64,000 nt of DNA from Solibacillus sp040274725 (GCA_040274725.1 JBEMAQ010000014.1:34184-98183); one strand, 5' to 3'. Positions 15,530 to 24,655 are shown, numbered from the stretch's first letter. Notes: generated from the letters alone by a model not told the origin. Numbers and translations: made by a program.

Positions 15530-17722
15530 TTATTTCATTGGAATTTTTACTGTCACCTTAAATAAATCCCCGTCGACTGCGATTTGCATCGTACCACCAT
15601 GCAAATCAACAATCGACTGTGCAATCGCGAGGCCAAGTCCCGAACCTTCTGTGTGGCGTGATGTGTCGGCGCGTTTAAAACGTTCCACAAGCTCGCCTGC
15701 ATCTTCGTTTAACTCATACTTCGCCACGTTTTTCACTATGAACTCTACAACACCTAGATCAACCTTCAATTGCACATAAACACGCGTGCCCTCTAATGAA
15801 TACTTACGCGCATTAACGATTAAATTATCAATCGCGCGCCACCATTTCTGTCCATCTACTACTGCGAAAATTGGCTGCTCAGAAATTGTGACGCGTAGGT
15901 CTAATCCTGCCGCTGCAAAGTCCTCCTCCTGCTCGCCAATTGTTTGCTGCAGTAACTGCGCGAGGTCTACTTGTGTACGCACAAGCTCCATATTGCCACT
16001 CGCCATTTTCGATACCTCAAATAAATCCTCAATCAGTGTTTTTAAGCGTGCTGATTTCACCTCTAAAATGCCAATGTATTTCGCACGTTCCTCTTCTGTT
16101 AACTCTGGGTTCTTCAAGAGATCCGTATACGTAATGATCGACGTGAGTGGTGTGCGTAAATCATGGCTGACATTTGTAATGAGCTCCGTTTTCATGCGCT
16201 CACTTTTCGCCTGCTCCGTCAGTGAACTCTTCACTCCGTCACGCAGCGCATTTAAATTTTCTGCATGATGTGCGAGCGGTGATTTGCCTTTTACCTTTAA
16301 ATCTCCCGTCAGACGCCCTTCTGCCATTTCCTTCGTATGCTTCATAATCGTATTTAAGTAGCCCATACGGCGAATAAAGCTGTACAATACCGGTAAAAAA
16401 ACAAAGATAAAGAATGGAATATACAACAGGAATAGGCCAAAATCCATAAATGAAACGACTAAACCAAACCCTGCAAGGAATACGACAACGAGCATCAATA
16501 AAGACTGCGTGCCGATTTTACGGTTTAAAAACAATGTTTCACTTGCTTGCCATAATTTATACGTGAACGTGTCTTTCAGCATGCCCTGCTTTTCTGTCAG
16601 GAGCTGCTCATACTGCCACACTGCACTCACCACTAATAATGCAAGCATCGCAAAACTAATCGGGACAAACACGATAACATCTAGTATACCAAATGAGCTA
16701 TTTTGCCCCATGACATAATAGCCGATTGACTGAATCGAATAATTAGTGGATGTAAAAAATGGAATCATAAAGCATGCAAGCCCTATCCATAACAGAACGA
16801 AAATATCGACTGGCACACGACGTAGCTTTTCACGTCCATTTGGCCAAACTTCAAAATCTGCCTGTACCGGTCGTAGCTTCGTACATAATAAAACAAAGCT
16901 AATCACGCCTAGAATATATAAGATGTAGTATGCAATTTTGGTAAACTGAAATACCTGCAGATCTTTCACAATACCTGCTCCAGTATTTTTCGAAATCGTC
17001 ACGTCACCTGTCACCGGTGCCGATGAATTCTCAATCAGGCGCGTACCTGGTGCCAAGCCCTCCCCGTCATTTAAATAATCCGATAAATAAATGTACTTGA
17101 CGACATTTCGACCAGAAAAATCATTTTTTTCCGTATACGTAAAACGTTTAAGTACGTCCTTTGTCACATCGCCCTTTTTGAACACTTCATTCGTCTCTAC
17201 ATTGATCAGTTCATAATTGTAATGGCTGAAATTATTTAAAAACTCCTGCTTCTCTTCGTTATACTCCTTCATATACTCTTTTAAAGCGCGCTCCTTTAAA
17301 GCAACTATCTTTGCATCGACATGCACATCATCTTCAAAATTCGCTTTAATATCGGCAATTTTTTTATCGCGCTCCACTAATATTAGCTCGCGTACTTCCT
17401 CGGAACTCGTCTCTTCTAAACGCTCTGCATATTGCAGCATAATATTTTCTACTTGTTCAGGTAGCGAGCCGTAGTACTCACGGTAATGCACACGTTCATC
17501 CTCAGTCACAATGAGCAGCTTTTTTCGCAAGTCCTCCTCCGACATTTCATCTAATACAAAACGCGTCAGCCCCTCACGAAACTCCTGCTCCTCATAATAA
17601 AACCCGTTCGTCTGGTAATACGATTTCCCAATATAATTCGGTCCCTCAACTACTAAGCATAACGCCGCTAACACCACAACATACATAAGAAAAAGCTGGA
17701 GGAGTAGTTTCCCTTTTTTCAT
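15530..17722 (-). CDS. Large multi-TM sensor histidine kinase
   Basis: The 730-residue kinase has an N-terminal helix (about 8-25), an acidic, coiled-coil-prone extracytoplasmic domain of about 240 residues, then roughly five to six more membrane helices, a HAMP-like linker, the HisKA H-box NVSHDLRTPLTS (His about 520) and a HATPase with DNLIVNARKYS and EGSGLGLAIAQSIVDLHGG. It phosphorylates the regulator encoded upstream at 17859-18542. AGGAGG overlaps the stop of an intervening small ORF eight bases before its ATG. The signal is unknown; the layout suggests envelope sensing. Confidence 0.92.
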   Translation of the reverse strand: MKKGKLLLQLFLMYVVVLAALCLVVEGPNYIGKSYYQTNGFYYEEQEFREGLTRFVLDEMSEEDLRKKLLIVTEDERVHYREYYGSLPEQVENIMLQYAERLEETSSEEVRELILVERDKKIADIKANFEDDVHVDAKIVALKERALKEYMKEYNEEKQEFLNNFSHYNYELINVETNEVFKKGDVTKDVLKRFTYTEKNDFSGRNVVKYIYLSDYLNDGEGLAPGTRLIENSSAPVTGDVTISKNTGAGIVKDLQVFQFTKIAYYILYILGVISFVLLCTKLRPVQADFEVWPNGREKLRRVPVDIFVLLWIGLACFMIPFFTSTNYSIQSIGYYVMGQNSSFGILDVIVFVPISFAMLALLVVSAVWQYEQLLTEKQGMLKDTFTYKLWQASETLFLNRKIGTQSLLMLVVVFLAGFGLVVSFMDFGLFLLYIPFFIFVFLPVLYSFIRRMGYLNTIMKHTKEMAEGRLTGDLKVKGKSPLAHHAENLNALRDGVKSSLTEQAKSERMKTELITNVSHDLRTPLTSIITYTDLLKNPELTEEERAKYIGILEVKSARLKTLIEDLFEVSKMASGNMELVRTQVDLAQLLQQTIGEQEEDFAAAGLDLRVTISEQPIFAVVDGQKWWRAIDNLIVNARKYSLEGTRVYVQLKVDLGVVEFIVKNVAKYELNEDAGELVERFKRADTSRHTEGSGLGLAIAQSIVDLHGGTMQIAVDGDLFKVTVKIPMK

Positions 17723-17734
17723 CTAATATACCTC

Positions 17735-17869
17735 CTAAATTAACTGTAATAATACCTTCCACGCATCACCAAAGCGCGTCGTGTAATACACCCAAAACGC
17801 CTGCGCGAATAAATAAATCCCAATGACTGCACCACCAACTCCGAGCCATGTCGCGAATCTACTTTTCAA
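17735..17869 (-). CDS. 44-aa single-TM protein between response regulator and kinase
   Basis: Between the regulator and the kinase the minus strand encodes 44 residues from TTG 17869: a basic start (KSRF), a hydrophobic helix TWLGVGGAVIGIYLFAQAFW and a short tail ending WKVLLQLI. The TTG overlaps the end of the regulator gene in another frame, and the kinase ribosome site overlaps its TAG, so it fills the gap exactly as a coupled operon gene would. The upstream GGGGG is about 13 bases away, which is long. Function unknown; it could modulate the kinase. Confidence 0.6.
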   Translation of the reverse strand: MKSRFATWLGVGGAVIGIYLFAQAFWVYYTTRFGDAWKVLLQLI

Positions 17870-18542
17870 TTTTATAACCAAGCCCCCATACCACCTTTAA
17901 ATAACGCGGATTTTTCGGGTCAACCTCAATTTTTTCACGAATCTTTCGGATGTGCACGGCAACGATATTTTCGGCGTTATACGCCTCCTCATTCCACACA
18001 AGCTCGTAAATTTCACGAATGCTAAAAACACGTCCCGCATTTTTCAGAAGTAGCTCGGTAATTTTGTATTCGGTCGGTGTCAATTTCACTGGTTCACCAT
18101 CGACGCGTATCTCACGTGCCGATGCATCAAGCGTGAGTCCTTCCACCTCTGCAACCTCCTGATATGTCCCGAGATCCACATAGCGGCGCAACTGACTTTT
18201 CACACGTGCCATTAGCTCAAGCGGATGAAATGGCTTCGTAATGTAATCATCCGCCCCGACTGACAAGCCATGGATTTTATCGCTGTGCTCAGCCTTCGCA
18301 CTCAGCATCAGTATTGGAATATTGCGCTCGGCACGAATTTTAAATGTCGCGGTGATTCCGTCCATATTCGGCATCATAATATCTAAAATAATTAAGTGAA
18401 TCTCATGCTGCGACAGCTTTTCTAGTGCCTCCACACCGTCAGAGGCCTTCACAACTGCGTACCCCTCATTTTTCAAATAAATTTCAATCCCATCGCGAAT
18501 GTCCTGATCATCATCCACGACAAGCACCGTTAACTGACTCAT
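17859..18542 (-). CDS. OmpR/PhoB-family response regulator
   Basis: The 227-residue regulator has a receiver domain (acidic pocket VVDDDQD, phospho-acceptor Asp about 54 in LDIMMPNMDG, conserved Lys in DDYITKPFHP) and a winged-helix DNA-binding domain (LTPTEYKITELLLKNAGRVF, VHIRKIREKIE, VVWGLGYKIE). It is the partner of the kinase 137 bp downstream and is probably first in the operon. No operator could be identified by eye. Confidence 0.95.
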   Translation of the reverse strand: MSQLTVLVVDDDQDIRDGIEIYLKNEGYAVVKASDGVEALEKLSQHEIHLIILDIMMPNMDGITATFKIRAERNIPILMLSAKAEHSDKIHGLSVGADDYITKPFHPLELMARVKSQLRRYVDLGTYQEVAEVEGLTLDASAREIRVDGEPVKLTPTEYKITELLLKNAGRVFSIREIYELVWNEEAYNAENIVAVHIRKIREKIEVDPKNPRYLKVVWGLGYKIEK

Positions 18543-18645
18543 TCGCTCACCCCAATGCTTTTTGTTATAAGTTTATACTACTTTCCATTTCTTAACTTCT
18601 AGCAAGGATAAATCTTAAGAAATTCTGAAGATTTACCTGGACGTC

Positions 18646-18674
18646 AAAAAAAAGCGTAGATTTCCCTACGCTTT
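18646..18674 (-). terminator. Intrinsic terminator overlapping the DMT transporter stop
   Basis: AAAGCGTAG and CTACGCTTT pair and the minus strand continues with eight T. Confidence 0.8.
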
Positions 18675-19529
18675 CCCTTTCGCACCAAGCGTTAACACAA
18701 TAATCCCGCTCAGTAGCATGCCGACGCCAATCCATGACGTCACCGTTAAATATTCACCAATCAAAAACACACCGAGCATCGCCGCAGTTAATGGCTCTGC
18801 AAGGCTTAATGTTACGGCCGCAGACGAGCTAATTTTTTGTAGGCCTGCCAAAAATAAAATGTAGGCTAAAGTAGTTGCTGCAAGTGCCATAAACAGCATC
18901 GACCATAAATTTGTCGGTGCACTTAACCACGTAAAACCGTCACGTGCTGCAAACGGCAATAAAAATAACGCACAAATCGTAAACGTCATCGCCACAGCTG
19001 GCAGTGTTTCTTCTTGCTCCATTAGTTTTTTACTTACATTCGTATAAAGCGCAAACATAAACCCTGCACATAAGGCCAGACTAATACCAAAAGGATTTAC
19101 GACCGCCTCACCGCGATTCACAAACAACAACACACAACCAATAACCGCTAGCCCTGTTGCAATCGCCCACACACGCGTCGGACGTACCTTCCAAATAATC
19201 CATTCAATTAGCCCTGCAAACACCGGCGAGCTCCCAATCGTTACAACCGTTCCGACCGCTACTCCTGTGAAGCGTACTGACGTAAAAAATAAGCTTTGAA
19301 ACAGTGCAATCGCTAGCGCTGCAAAAATCGTCCATTTCCACGACCACTTTCGAAAATTAATTTTGCGCAAAGCAATGACCGCAATTAGCAGTACACCCCC
19401 ACCAATTGCCGAGCGAACACCTGCAACGGCAAACGGGGAAATATCATCCGTTAAAAAAGTTTGCGTCGTGCCTACTGTACCCCAGAGCATCGCCGCAATT
19501 AATACAAATATGTACGGTAAAATGTTCAC
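18666..19529 (-). CDS. EamA/RhaT-family DMT transporter
   Basis: The 287-residue protein has ten hydrophobic helices in two five-helix EamA halves, starting near FVLIAAMLWGTVGTTQTF and again near LALCAGFMFALYTNVSKKL. Such permeases export or import amino acids, nucleotide sugars or small metabolites. GTG 19529 is preferred to the upstream ATG because AAGGAG lies eight bases before it. No operon partner indicates the substrate. Confidence 0.9.
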   Translation of the reverse strand: MNILPYIFVLIAAMLWGTVGTTQTFLTDDISPFAVAGVRSAIGGGVLLIAVIALRKINFRKWSWKWTIFAALAIALFQSLFFTSVRFTGVAVGTVVTIGSSPVFAGLIEWIIWKVRPTRVWAIATGLAVIGCVLLFVNRGEAVVNPFGISLALCAGFMFALYTNVSKKLMEQEETLPAVAMTFTICALFLLPFAARDGFTWLSAPTNLWSMLFMALAATTLAYILFLAGLQKISSSAAVTLSLAEPLTAAMLGVFLIGEYLTVTSWIGVGMLLSGIIVLTLGAKGKA

Positions 19530-19646
19530 GATGCACACTCCTTTTTCCATAATAATCCTATGCTAACACATCCCATATAGCGTTCCTAGCCGTCATCCAA
19601 AAAATTGATTATAATAATAATAACCAATTAAAAAGGGGGCGACAAA

Positions 19647-19877
19647 ATGTATAAATCCGTTGAGGAAACAGCGAAGGACCTTGGTATGCCCGAGCATCAG
19701 GTGCTTCATTACATTTATGCAGGACGCATCAAGGCGGTGCAGGACGGCGAGGACTTTTTAATTAATAGCGGACAGTTCGACACGTATTTTGATCAGCTAG
19801 AGCGCATTAAAGAGGAAATCGAAATTTGGCGTAACACACCCATCCCAGAGGATATGGATGTTAAAGACGAGGATTAA
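19647..19877 (+). CDS. Excisionase-like helix-turn-helix DNA-binding protein
   Basis: This 76-residue protein begins MYKSVEETAKDLGMPEHQVLHYIYAGRIKAV, the MerR/excisionase type HTH with the usual short wing (DGEDFLINSGQF), followed by an acidic helical tail. Small single-domain proteins of this type are common in Bacillales outside mobile elements, and there is no integrase nearby. AAAGGGGG precedes the ATG. Its target is unknown. Confidence 0.8.
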   Translation: MYKSVEETAKDLGMPEHQVLHYIYAGRIKAVQDGEDFLINSGQFDTYFDQLERIKEEIEIWRNTPIPEDMDVKDED

Positions 19878-19931
19878 AAACAATGTAAAAGCGGGTAATT
19901 ACTAAGCATAATGTACTGCAATTATTGCGCT

Positions 19932-19968
19932 AAAAAAAGGACTTCGGGGGCGCCCCCGAAGTCCTTCC
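19932..19968. terminator. Palindromic terminator
   Basis: A perfect 30-bp palindrome centred on GGGGGCGCCCCC; on the minus strand seven T follow, ending the homoserine dehydrogenase unit. Confidence 0.85.
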
Positions 19969-19972
19969 TAAT

Positions 19973-20959
19973 TTAAATTGTCACCGTAAACCCTGCACGC
20001 TTACCAATAATTTCTGCATAATCCTCAACCATGACACTTGCTGTCGGATACATCCCCGCGCCTGGTCCTGTAATGGATAATGTGCCGATATAATTCGTCT
20101 CCATCGCCACTGCATTAAATACGTCGTCTACCGGATATAACGGGTGCTCCTTATCCACTAATAATGGGGCAACTTTTGCTTGAATCGTACCGTCTGCTAA
20201 ACGCTCTACTTCAGCCACATGACGATAGCGTAAGCCTTGTTCTGTCGCTTCCTTTACTTGCTGTGCTGAAATTGTATCAATGCCGATTACTTCAACGTCC
20301 GACCAATTTGGCTGCTCACCAAATGCTAAACTTGATAAAATCATGAGTTTTTTAAATGCATCCTGACCTGATACATCATTGAACGGGTCAGCCTCTGCAT
20401 AACCTAAGCGCTGTGCTTCCTTTAGTGCATCATCAAAGCTCCAACCTTCTGCACGCATTTTTGTTAAAATATAGTTCGTTGTTCCATTTAAAATACCTTG
20501 CACACGACTTACATCATTGACAAGTAAAATGTTTTTCATCGTTTTGATAATCGGCACACCACCTGCTACCGAAGCTTCAAAGCCAACGAATACACCGTTT
20601 TCTTTTGCTAGCACTTCAAGCTCTGCCCCGCGCTTTGCGAACATTACTTTGTTCGCTGTAATGACATGGCATTTCGCCTCAACCGCGCGCTTTAAATACG
20701 TGAATGCAGGCTCCTCATTGACAATCGCCTCAAACACGACTTGTAAGCCTTGTTCTGCTAACACATCATCAATTGACTCTGTCATTAAATGCTTTGTACC
20801 CGGCACACGCTCACGGCTCGCATCTGTTACTAAAATTTTTGAAACCTCAAGTTCTACACCTAATTTCTCGCGTAGCTCTTGCCTCTTTTCATTTAAAATA
20901 TGATAAATCCCTTGACCTACTGTGCCAAATCCTAGGATGGCTGCCTTCAATGTTGCCAT
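19973..20959 (-). CDS. hom: Homoserine dehydrogenase without ACT domain
   Basis: This enzyme reduces aspartate semialdehyde to homoserine for threonine and methionine. Seen are the NAD(P) motif ILGFGTVGQGIYHIL, VITANKVMFAKRG, SVAGGVPII, and the family signature LNGTTNYILTKM. From the ATG at 20959 (GGAGG nine bases upstream) it has 328 residues and ends soon after the catalytic domain, whereas the B. subtilis enzyme is about 433 residues with a C-terminal ACT regulatory domain. The ending looks natural rather than frameshifted, so feedback control by threonine may be absent. Confidence 0.93.
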   Translation of the reverse strand: MATLKAAILGFGTVGQGIYHILNEKRQELREKLGVELEVSKILVTDASRERVPGTKHLMTESIDDVLAEQGLQVVFEAIVNEEPAFTYLKRAVEAKCHVITANKVMFAKRGAELEVLAKENGVFVGFEASVAGGVPIIKTMKNILLVNDVSRVQGILNGTTNYILTKMRAEGWSFDDALKEAQRLGYAEADPFNDVSGQDAFKKLMILSSLAFGEQPNWSDVEVIGIDTISAQQVKEATEQGLRYRHVAEVERLADGTIQAKVAPLLVDKEHPLYPVDDVFNAVAMETNYIGTLSITGPGAGMYPTASVMVEDYAEIIGKRAGFTVTI

Positions 20960-21175
20960 GTTTTTCATCCTCCAACTAATATACCTATCTATATAGACGA
21001 ATAATTCCGATAATTTAACTTCAAACAAAATCCACCAACATTTAGGTGGATTATATAAAAAACAACTTAATAAAAATTGTACCTTATCTACACAATGAAA
21101 ACAAGAAAAATCTTTCCTAGACGGACATTTGTTTTCCTTATACGGTCACTGTTAACGTTTCTTCTATTATTAATG

Positions 21176-21217
21176 ACAAAAAAGCTATGCTAAAGTTTTT
21201 TCTTTAACATAGCTTTT
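21176..21217 (-). terminator. Intrinsic terminator
   Basis: AAAAGCTATGCTAAAG pairs with CTTTAACATAGCTTTT (one mismatch); six T follow on the minus strand after the repeat-protein gene. Confidence 0.85.
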
Positions 21218-21218
21218 A

Positions 21219-22199
21219 TTATGCTTGTTTTAATTGTCCTATCCGATTATAACCTTGTACATCATAGCCTTCTCGGTTAAATCCATCACGGTCTAGCCCT
21301 TCAAAATCATAACCTTCCTGATCATAACCTTCCTGGTCAATGCCTTCTTTATTAAAGCCCTTGCGATCATAGCCGCCACGATCATAGCCTTCTGAATTAA
21401 ATCCTTCTTTGTTGTATCCATCTCGGTCATAGCCCTGCTTATTAAAGCCGGTCGCAAGAAAACCTTCTCGCGTTAAACCTTCTCGGCTAAATCCTTTTTT
21501 ATCAAAGCCCTGCTCATCAAAGCCTTCTCGGTCGTATCCCTTTTTATCGAATCCCGCGCGATTATACCCATGTTGATCATAGCCCTGTTCATTAAAGCCT
21601 TCTCGGTCATAGCCCTTTTTATTAAAGCCGCTGTGTTGAAATCCTTCCTTATCAAAGCCTGCCTTATTAAAACCATCCTGCCCAAAGCCTTTGCGGTCAT
21701 AGCCGTACTTATCAAAGCCACCGCGATTATAACCGTCTCGGTCTAGCCCATCTTTATTAAAGCCACTCACCGTAAATCCCTTCGCATCATAGCGCGTACC
21801 ATTTTTATGCATGCCCTCTTTATTGAAGCCGTATTTATTCATTCCTTTTCGGTTAAAGCCGTCCTGATCATAGCCCTCTTTATTAAAGCCATCCTTATAA
21901 AAACCCTCACGATTCCAGCCATCCTTATTAAAACCAATTGCATCATAGCCAAAGCAGTCATAGCCACCTATATACTTTTTTCCGGTCAAATGAATGCCTT
22001 TTGCGTCAAACCCATTGGCATCATAAAACTTCCGCTGACGAGTCTTTCCATTTTCAGCAAAGCCGCGCATATCATAGCCTTCATCATCATATTTTGTACC
22101 ATTTTTATGCATACCGTACGGATTGAACCCACACTCATCAAACTGTTCTTCTACCGGGACTGGTTCCGAAAAAAATAATCGCTTTAAAAAGCTTACCAT
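21219..22199 (-). CDS. Five-residue tandem-repeat protein (G-[YF]-[DN]-x-x units)
   Basis: Almost the whole 326-residue product is built from five-residue units such as GYDRE, GFNKE, GYDQD and GFDKK, over fifty in a row from about residue 20 to 320, with a few irregular segments near the start (MHKNGTKYDDEG, TRQRKFYDANG). There is no signal peptide or membrane helix; the short N-terminus (MVSFLKRLFF) is basic and hydrophobic. Aromatic and glycine every fifth residue suggests a repetitive beta-solenoid or beta-hairpin stack, but it is not the A(D/N)LXX pentapeptide family. ATG 22199 or TTG 22205 could start it. It has its own terminator. Confidence 0.85.
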   Translation of the reverse strand: MVSFLKRLFFSEPVPVEEQFDECGFNPYGMHKNGTKYDDEGYDMRGFAENGKTRQRKFYDANGFDAKGIHLTGKKYIGGYDCFGYDAIGFNKDGWNREGFYKDGFNKEGYDQDGFNRKGMNKYGFNKEGMHKNGTRYDAKGFTVSGFNKDGLDRDGYNRGGFDKYGYDRKGFGQDGFNKAGFDKEGFQHSGFNKKGYDREGFNEQGYDQHGYNRAGFDKKGYDREGFDEQGFDKKGFSREGLTREGFLATGFNKQGYDRDGYNKEGFNSEGYDRGGYDRKGFNKEGIDQEGYDQEGYDFEGLDRDGFNREGYDVQGYNRIGQLKQA

Positions 22200-22327
22200 T
22201 CGCAATCAAATCCTTTATTTTATTTTTCATTATAATATCTTTTCACTATTTATCGTCGAAAAATTTAGTTCATTTAGCCTTTTTTGAATGTATATTAAGA
22301 CCTAATAATATTATTACTGAAAAACAA

Positions 22328-22368
22328 AAAAACACGTTAGAAGTGGTTCAGGCTTCTAGCGTGTTTCA
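22328..22368 (-). terminator. Intrinsic terminator
   Basis: AAACACGTTAGAAG and CTTCTAGCGTGTTT pair with one mismatch and T follows on the minus strand, past the 128-aa gene. Confidence 0.75.
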
Positions 22369-22399
22369 AACTATATATGAAGGGGATTCATACCGATGT

Positions 22400-22786
22400 T
22401 CAAACAGCGATGCGCGCGCTTACGTTTTGGTAGCGGCGTAGTACGTGATTCACAATACGCTCCTCTACTGCTGTAAATGCTGGTACACCATATGGGCGTA
22501 AAATCAATTGGAACTCACCGTATGGTAAATGCCATTCCTTTGCAGGCTCTGTAACACGTGCCTCACCAAGTTCCTTATACGCATCAAACACTTCTTTTAC
22601 ATAATAGCCTTCTGCAAAGTTTGCTGTAGCTTCTCGGTACGCTGAGCGACCAAATACCTTCTGCCACATTACATCGACGTCCGCCAATAAATGTTGAATC
22701 TCTGTTTCGTTTACGAAAATATTTGCGTCGTTTAGTTCATAAATAAAATGTGCTGCAAAGTTTTGTGCGCTATAAACGTTTCCCAT
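22400..22786 (-). CDS. Hypothetical 128-aa soluble protein
   Basis: The product (MGNVYSAQNFAAHFIYELN...) is predicted to be mainly helical, with no membrane segment and no cysteine motif. AAGGAG lies close to the ATG and a terminator follows, so the gene looks real. I do not recognise the family. It stands alone, with 300 bp on either side free of genes. Confidence 0.7.
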   Translation of the reverse strand: MGNVYSAQNFAAHFIYELNDANIFVNETEIQHLLADVDVMWQKVFGRSAYREATANFAEGYYVKEVFDAYKELGEARVTEPAKEWHLPYGEFQLILRPYGVPAFTAVEERIVNHVLRRYQNVSARIAV

Positions 22787-23091
22787 GTTCTACAACTCCT
22801 TTTCCAGTTCTCTATTATGTAAGTACCCACGCTGCAACATGAATACGCGTAAAGATTTCTTCTAATTTTGGTTGGTTATTTATATTCTTATAATAACACT
22901 AGGGATTAAGGTTGTCAATAAAACTTATACAAATAGTAGGGATTAATTTTTAGAAAAATCACTATCTTAAAGCGAATGAGCAAAGATAGTGATTTCCTTG
23001 TTATAGCAGGCTTTGTAAGCTCCTTCTTTAAATGAAAACAAGCAAGCTACTGCCGACTAATTATTTTTTTCAATTACGCAAATGAGCGTTT
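22787..23091. terminator. Intergenic region with terminator of the MetY unit
   Basis: AAATCACTATCTT (22956-22968) and AAGATAGTGATTT (22983-22995) form a 13-bp stem with T-rich sequence on the minus-strand side; this ends the metY transcript. The rest is AT-rich promoter-like sequence for the 128-aa gene. Confidence 0.7.
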
Positions 23092-24393
23092 TTAAGCTTT
23101 TGCAGTCTCAACTGTTTCAGCTACTTTTGCTAAAGCTTGGTCAAGATCTGCGATAATATCCTCTACTGCCTCAAGTCCGATTGATAAGCGAATGAGCTCC
23201 TCAGACACGCCTGCCACTTTTAATTCCTCAGCGGATAATTGCTGATGTGTAGTTGATGCTGGGTGGATAATAAGTGAACGGCCATCCCCAACATTGGCAA
23301 CATGTGAGAATAACTCCACATTGTCAATCACATTGCGTCCTGCCTCACGTCCACCTTTAATGCCGAACGTTAAAATCGAGCCAAAGCCGTTTTTCAAATA
23401 TTTTTTCGCTAAGTTGTGTGATGCGAAATCTTCAAAGCCGTTGTAATTTACATAGTCCACGAATGGGTGGTTTGCTAAGTGCTCGGCAACAGCTTTCGCG
23501 TTCTCGTTATGGCGTACTACACGCAAATGAAGCGTCTCGAGGCCTTGTAAGAAATTGAATGCTGCATCTGCTGATAATGTTGGACCAAAGTCTCGTAGTA
23601 ACTGCACGCGTAGCTTTGTCGCAAATGCCGCCGCTGCTGCATCAATACCGTAGCGCAAACCGTGGTAGCTTGCATCTGGCTCTGTGAAGCCTGGGAACTT
23701 CCCTTGCGTCCAGTCAAATTTACCCGCGTCTACAACGATTCCACCGATTGTTGTACCGTGACCACCAATCCACTTTGTCGCAGAGTGAATGACAACATCT
23801 GCTCCAAATTCAATTGGGTTTGAGCCGTATGGTGAAGGGAATGTATTATCTAAAATTAACGGAATACCCGCTTCGTGCGCGATTTTTGCGACCGCTTCAA
23901 TGTCTAGCACGTTTAAGCTCGGGTTGCCGATTGTTTCTGCATAAATGGCCTTTGTATTTTCAGTAATTGCCGCACGGAAGTTTTCTGGGTTCGTCTCGTC
24001 GACAAATGTTGTTGTAATGCCGTAGCGTGGCAGAGTCGTTGCAAATAAGTTATACGTACCGCCGTACAGTGAACCGGCTGATACGATATGGTCACCCGTT
24101 CCTGCGATATTTAAAATTGAGAACGAAATAGCCGCCATCCCTGAAGAAAGGGCTACTGCTGCTGTACCACCTTCAAGTAGTGCAACACGCTCCTCAAATG
24201 CACCTACTGTTGGATTCATAATACGCGAATAAATGTTTCCTGTTTCTTGTAAGGCAAATAATGCTTGTGCATGATCTGTATCACGGAATGCGTAAGCTGT
24301 CGTACGATAAATCGGTACCGCAATTGCTCCTGTTACCGGATCTGGCTTTTGGCCTCCGTGTAATAATAATGTTTCTGGACGTAAATTTGACAT
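23092..24393 (-). CDS. metY: O-acetylhomoserine sulfhydrylase / aminocarboxypropyltransferase
   Basis: This 433-residue PLP enzyme makes homocysteine from O-acetylhomoserine and sulfide. Seen are the Cys/Met-metabolism family motifs YSRIMNPTVGAFEERVA, ALSSGMAAIS, LYGGTYNLF, ILDNTFPSPYG and the PLP-lysine segment VIHSATKWIGGHGTTIGG. The length of about 430 residues and the loop around the lysine favour MetY over cystathionine synthases. A SAM-I riboswitch and terminator precede it, so it is expressed when SAM is low. Of two adjacent ATGs the second (24393) has better spacing from AGGAGG. Confidence 0.95.
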   Translation of the reverse strand: MSNLRPETLLLHGGQKPDPVTGAIAVPIYRTTAYAFRDTDHAQALFALQETGNIYSRIMNPTVGAFEERVALLEGGTAAVALSSGMAAISFSILNIAGTGDHIVSAGSLYGGTYNLFATTLPRYGITTTFVDETNPENFRAAITENTKAIYAETIGNPSLNVLDIEAVAKIAHEAGIPLILDNTFPSPYGSNPIEFGADVVIHSATKWIGGHGTTIGGIVVDAGKFDWTQGKFPGFTEPDASYHGLRYGIDAAAAAFATKLRVQLLRDFGPTLSADAAFNFLQGLETLHLRVVRHNENAKAVAEHLANHPFVDYVNYNGFEDFASHNLAKKYLKNGFGSILTFGIKGGREAGRNVIDNVELFSHVANVGDGRSLIIHPASTTHQQLSAEELKVAGVSEELIRLSIGLEAVEDIIADLDQALAKVAETVETAKA

Positions 24394-24483
24394 CATTCTT
24401 CCTCCTGCTTCGCTAATTACGATGGTGAAATCGGTGTAATAGAAAGAGGGAGTTGCCGGTCCATTTTGATGAGTAAATTTTCC

Positions 24484-24522
24484 GTAAAAACAAACAGCCC
24501 TCTTCAGTTAAGAAGAGGGCTG
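24484..24522 (-). terminator. Riboswitch expression-platform terminator
   Basis: CAGCCCTCTTC pairs with GAAGAGGGCTG and TTTGTTTTT follows on the minus strand, between the SAM aptamer and metY. Confidence 0.9.
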
Positions 24523-24535
24523 CAAATGAGCAAGT

Positions 24536-24655
24536 TTTCCTCCCCTTATCTTTCAAAGTAAATACTTTGTAGGATTTAGCACCTTAGATAGTTCGTCACT
24601 ATCTGGTTGCCGGGCATCTCAGGGCCTATTCCCTCCGCCGCTCTTGATAAGAGTT
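24536..24655 (-). promoter_or_regulatory. SAM-I riboswitch (S box)
   Basis: The minus strand carries the S-box core in order: P1 start CTCTTATCAAGAG, GGAGGGA, GGCCC, GATGCCCGGCAACC, then the P3-P4 stems (AGATAGT...ACTATCT, AAAGTATTTACTTT) and the closing GATAAG. It binds S-adenosylmethionine and promotes termination at the adjacent hairpin, controlling metY. Confidence 0.97.

Noticed and set aside
19647..19877. Excisionase-like gene as a sign of a prophage or integrative element
   Set aside because: No integrase, att repeat or phage gene nearby; similar stand-alone genes occur in Bacillales.
21807..22178. Long plus-strand frame rich in Ile/Ala opposite the repeat gene
   Set aside because: Mirror of the codon repeat of the minus-strand gene; no ribosome site.
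21219..22199. Regular 15-bp DNA repeats that look like a CRISPR or minisatellite array
   Set aside because: They are degenerate, lack spacers, and code in one frame for the five-residue-repeat protein; no cas genes are nearby.
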